A stretch of DNA of 6,155 bases, taken from the NCBI GenBank assembly GCA_964458125.1, contig CAYWHE010000231.1, positions 1 to 6,155 on the forward strand, in the 5' to 3' direction. Under the pieces are notes generated by a model. It saw nothing but the letters and a program-made list of their open reading frames with translations. It did no database searches and was not told where the DNA came from. Source of the stretch: CAYWHE01 sp964458125. GTDB taxonomy: Bacteria > Bacteroidota > Bacteroidia > AKYH767-A > OLB10. Position numbers and translations under genes: made by a program. Positions 4,987 through 6,155 of the stretch are shown here, in pieces; the first letter of the stretch is position 1; each line of letters opens with the position of its first letter.

Positions 4987-5949
4987 TCAGGAATCAAGAT
5001 TTACCTTTTTCTCTATAAGATATTGATTCCGGGCCGGAGAAAGCCTGGACAACATCTCACCCAGGAAACCGGCCAGGAACAACTGTGACCCTATGATCAT
5101 GCAGGTCAGGGAAATATAAAAGGATGGCCTGTTGGTCAGCAGCCGGGCAGGAATGTTATTCATGGAAAGATAAAGTTTACTGGCGCCCAGCCACAAGGCA
5201 GCGCCAAAACCGATAATAAACATCAGGGTTCCCAGGAAGCCAAACAGGTGCATGGGGCGTTTTCCAAAACGGGAAACAAAAGAGATGGATAACAGATCCA
5301 GGAATCCATTAATGAAACGTTCCAGTCCGAATTTGGTAACACCATATTTCCTGGCCTGGTGTTCCACAGGCTTCTCTGTTATTTTAACGAAACCGTGCCA
5401 TTTGGCTATGACCGGAATATACCGGTGCATTTCACCGTAAACTTCAATATTTTTAACGACTTCCTTCTTGTAGGCCTTCAATCCGCAATTGAAATCATGC
5501 AGGTTCCTGATGCCTGACATTTTCCTGGTGGCCCAGTTAAAAAGACGTGTGGGAATGGTCTTTGACAAGGGATCATGTCTTTTCCTTTTCCAGCCGGAAA
5601 CCAGGTCAAATCCTTCCTCCCTGATCATTTTATATAACCCGGGTATCTCATCCGGGCTATCCTGCAAATCAGCATCCATGGTGATCACCACTTCACCTGA
5701 AGCCGCTTCAAAACCTTTTTGGAGGGCGGCTGACTTTCCATAATTCCGCCTGAACTTAATACCTTTTATATTCGGATTTTCTCCCGACAATTTTTCAATC
5801 ACCGTCCAGGATTCATCCTTACTTCCGTCATCGATCAGGATAATTTCATAGGAAAAACCATTCTGGTTCAGCACCTTCACGATCCAGCCGGTCAGTTCGC
5901 GGAGGGATTCATCTTCATTAAAAAGCGGGATCACCAGGGATATGTCCAT
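4987..5949 (-). CDS. Polyisoprenyl-phosphate glycosyltransferase, GT2, DPM1/GtrB-like
   Basis: The 320-residue protein begins with a GT-A domain: ISLVIPLFNEDESL (3-16), IILIDDGSKDESW (36-48) with the nucleotide-binding DDGS, and TMDADLQDSPDEIP (90-103) with the metal-binding DAD. ARKYGVTKFG (199-208) matches the conserved Arg-X-Tyr-Gly-X-Ser/Thr-Lys region before the membrane part. Two transmembrane helices follow at about 235-256 and 277-298, the layout of GtrB and ArnC-type enzymes. Such enzymes move a sugar from UDP- or GDP-sugar to undecaprenyl phosphate at the inner membrane, providing a lipid-linked donor for surface glycans. The exact sugar cannot be read from the sequence. The start ATG at 5949 directly precedes the conserved first strand. 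It follows the upstream gene's stop by 7 nt and precedes the GT4 gene by 6 nt, so it is the middle member of an operon. Confidence 0.94.
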   Translation of the reverse strand: MDISLVIPLFNEDESLRELTGWIVKVLNQNGFSYEIILIDDGSKDESWTVIEKLSGENPNIKGIKFRRNYGKSAALQKGFEAASGEVVITMDADLQDSPDEIPGLYKMIREEGFDLVSGWKRKRHDPLSKTIPTRLFNWATRKMSGIRNLHDFNCGLKAYKKEVVKNIEVYGEMHRYIPVIAKWHGFVKITEKPVEHQARKYGVTKFGLERFINGFLDLLSISFVSRFGKRPMHLFGFLGTLMFIIGFGAALWLGASKLYLSMNNIPARLLTNRPSFYISLTCMIIGSQLFLAGFLGEMLSRLSPARNQYLIEKKVNLDS

Positions 5950-5956
5950 GCGTTTT

Positions 5957-6155
5957 TTATAATTCCGTTTTGGGATCTGGATTTTGTTTCCTGTAAAATC
6001 CCGCAGTAATCAGGGAAACCAGTATACCACCAAGCGCTTTGGAGAAAAAATCACCTGATGCAATAGTAAACAATGTTGTTTTATCGAGGTTCTCGATGGA
6101 CTTCTCGTATAAATTTTCACCAATTATACTCTTTGTGTTTTCAAGTCCTTCCAGC
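5957..6155 (-). CDS. C-terminal part of a small membrane protein, DUF4199-like (partial)
   Basis: The frame enters from the window edge (first complete codon at 6154) and stops with TAA at 5959-5957, giving the last 65 residues. A hydrophilic, probably helical stretch (NLYEKSIENLDKTT) leads to one transmembrane helix at about residues 37-53 of the fragment (FSKALGGILVSLITAGF), and a basic tail (YRKQNPDPKTEL) follows, probably on the cytoplasmic side. Bacteroidota often place a DUF4199 protein, a small multi-helix membrane protein of unknown function, immediately upstream of a GtrB-like GT2 gene. The final-helix SLI pattern and charged tail fit that family. The assignment is from position and overall character, as most of the protein lies outside the window. 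It is too short for many ORF filters but is well supported by its position 7 nt before the GT2 start. Confidence 0.65.
   Translation of the reverse strand, partial: LEGLENTKSIIGENLYEKSIENLDKTTLFTIASGDFFSKALGGILVSLITAGFYRKQNPDPKTEL

Overview
The window looks like chromosomal DNA of a member of the Bacteroidota. Four things support this: putative promoters fit the TTTG / about 20 nt / TAnnTTTG pattern known from that phylum, start codons follow A-rich leaders rather than Shine-Dalgarno sites, the TPR protein carries a signal peptide ending FGQ, and there is a Bacteroidota-type zinc-ribbon protein plus a DUF4199-like tail next to a GtrB-like transferase. I cannot name a genus. No rRNA, tRNA, CRISPR array or insertion sequence is visible.

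Layout. (1) Positions 1-1310, plus strand: the last 25 codons of an acidic-tailed protein (possibly GyrA), then an exported TPR protein closed by a strong intrinsic terminator. (2) Positions 1311-1601: an AT-rich gap with no convincing gene. (3) Positions 1602-2588: a divergent pair, a small four-cysteine zinc-ribbon protein on the minus strand and a short single-stranded DNA-binding protein on the plus strand. They share a control region with a perfect 20-bp palindrome, promoter-like elements pointing both ways, a short direct repeat and a leader hairpin. The ssb gene ends in a strong terminator. (4) Positions 2636-3852, minus strand: a membrane-anchored serine hydrolase of the beta-lactamase/PBP fold, with its own likely promoter crossed by four copies of an AAATTTAT-like element. 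(5) Positions 3853-6155, minus strand: a tight operon read from high to low coordinates: a cut-off DUF4199-like membrane protein, a polyisoprenyl-phosphate type GT2 glycosyltransferase with two C-terminal membrane helices, and a soluble GT4 glycosyltransferase, with gaps of 7 and 6 nt.

Working together: GT2, GT4 and the small membrane protein probably build or modify a surface glycan or glycolipid, the GT2 supplying a lipid-linked sugar. The zinc-ribbon protein and SSB share a control region but need not share a function. Most of the window is ordinary core-type sequence. I found no clear new system; the parts most worth a second look are the zinc-ribbon/ssb control region, the repeats upstream of the hydrolase and the three-gene glycosylation cluster.
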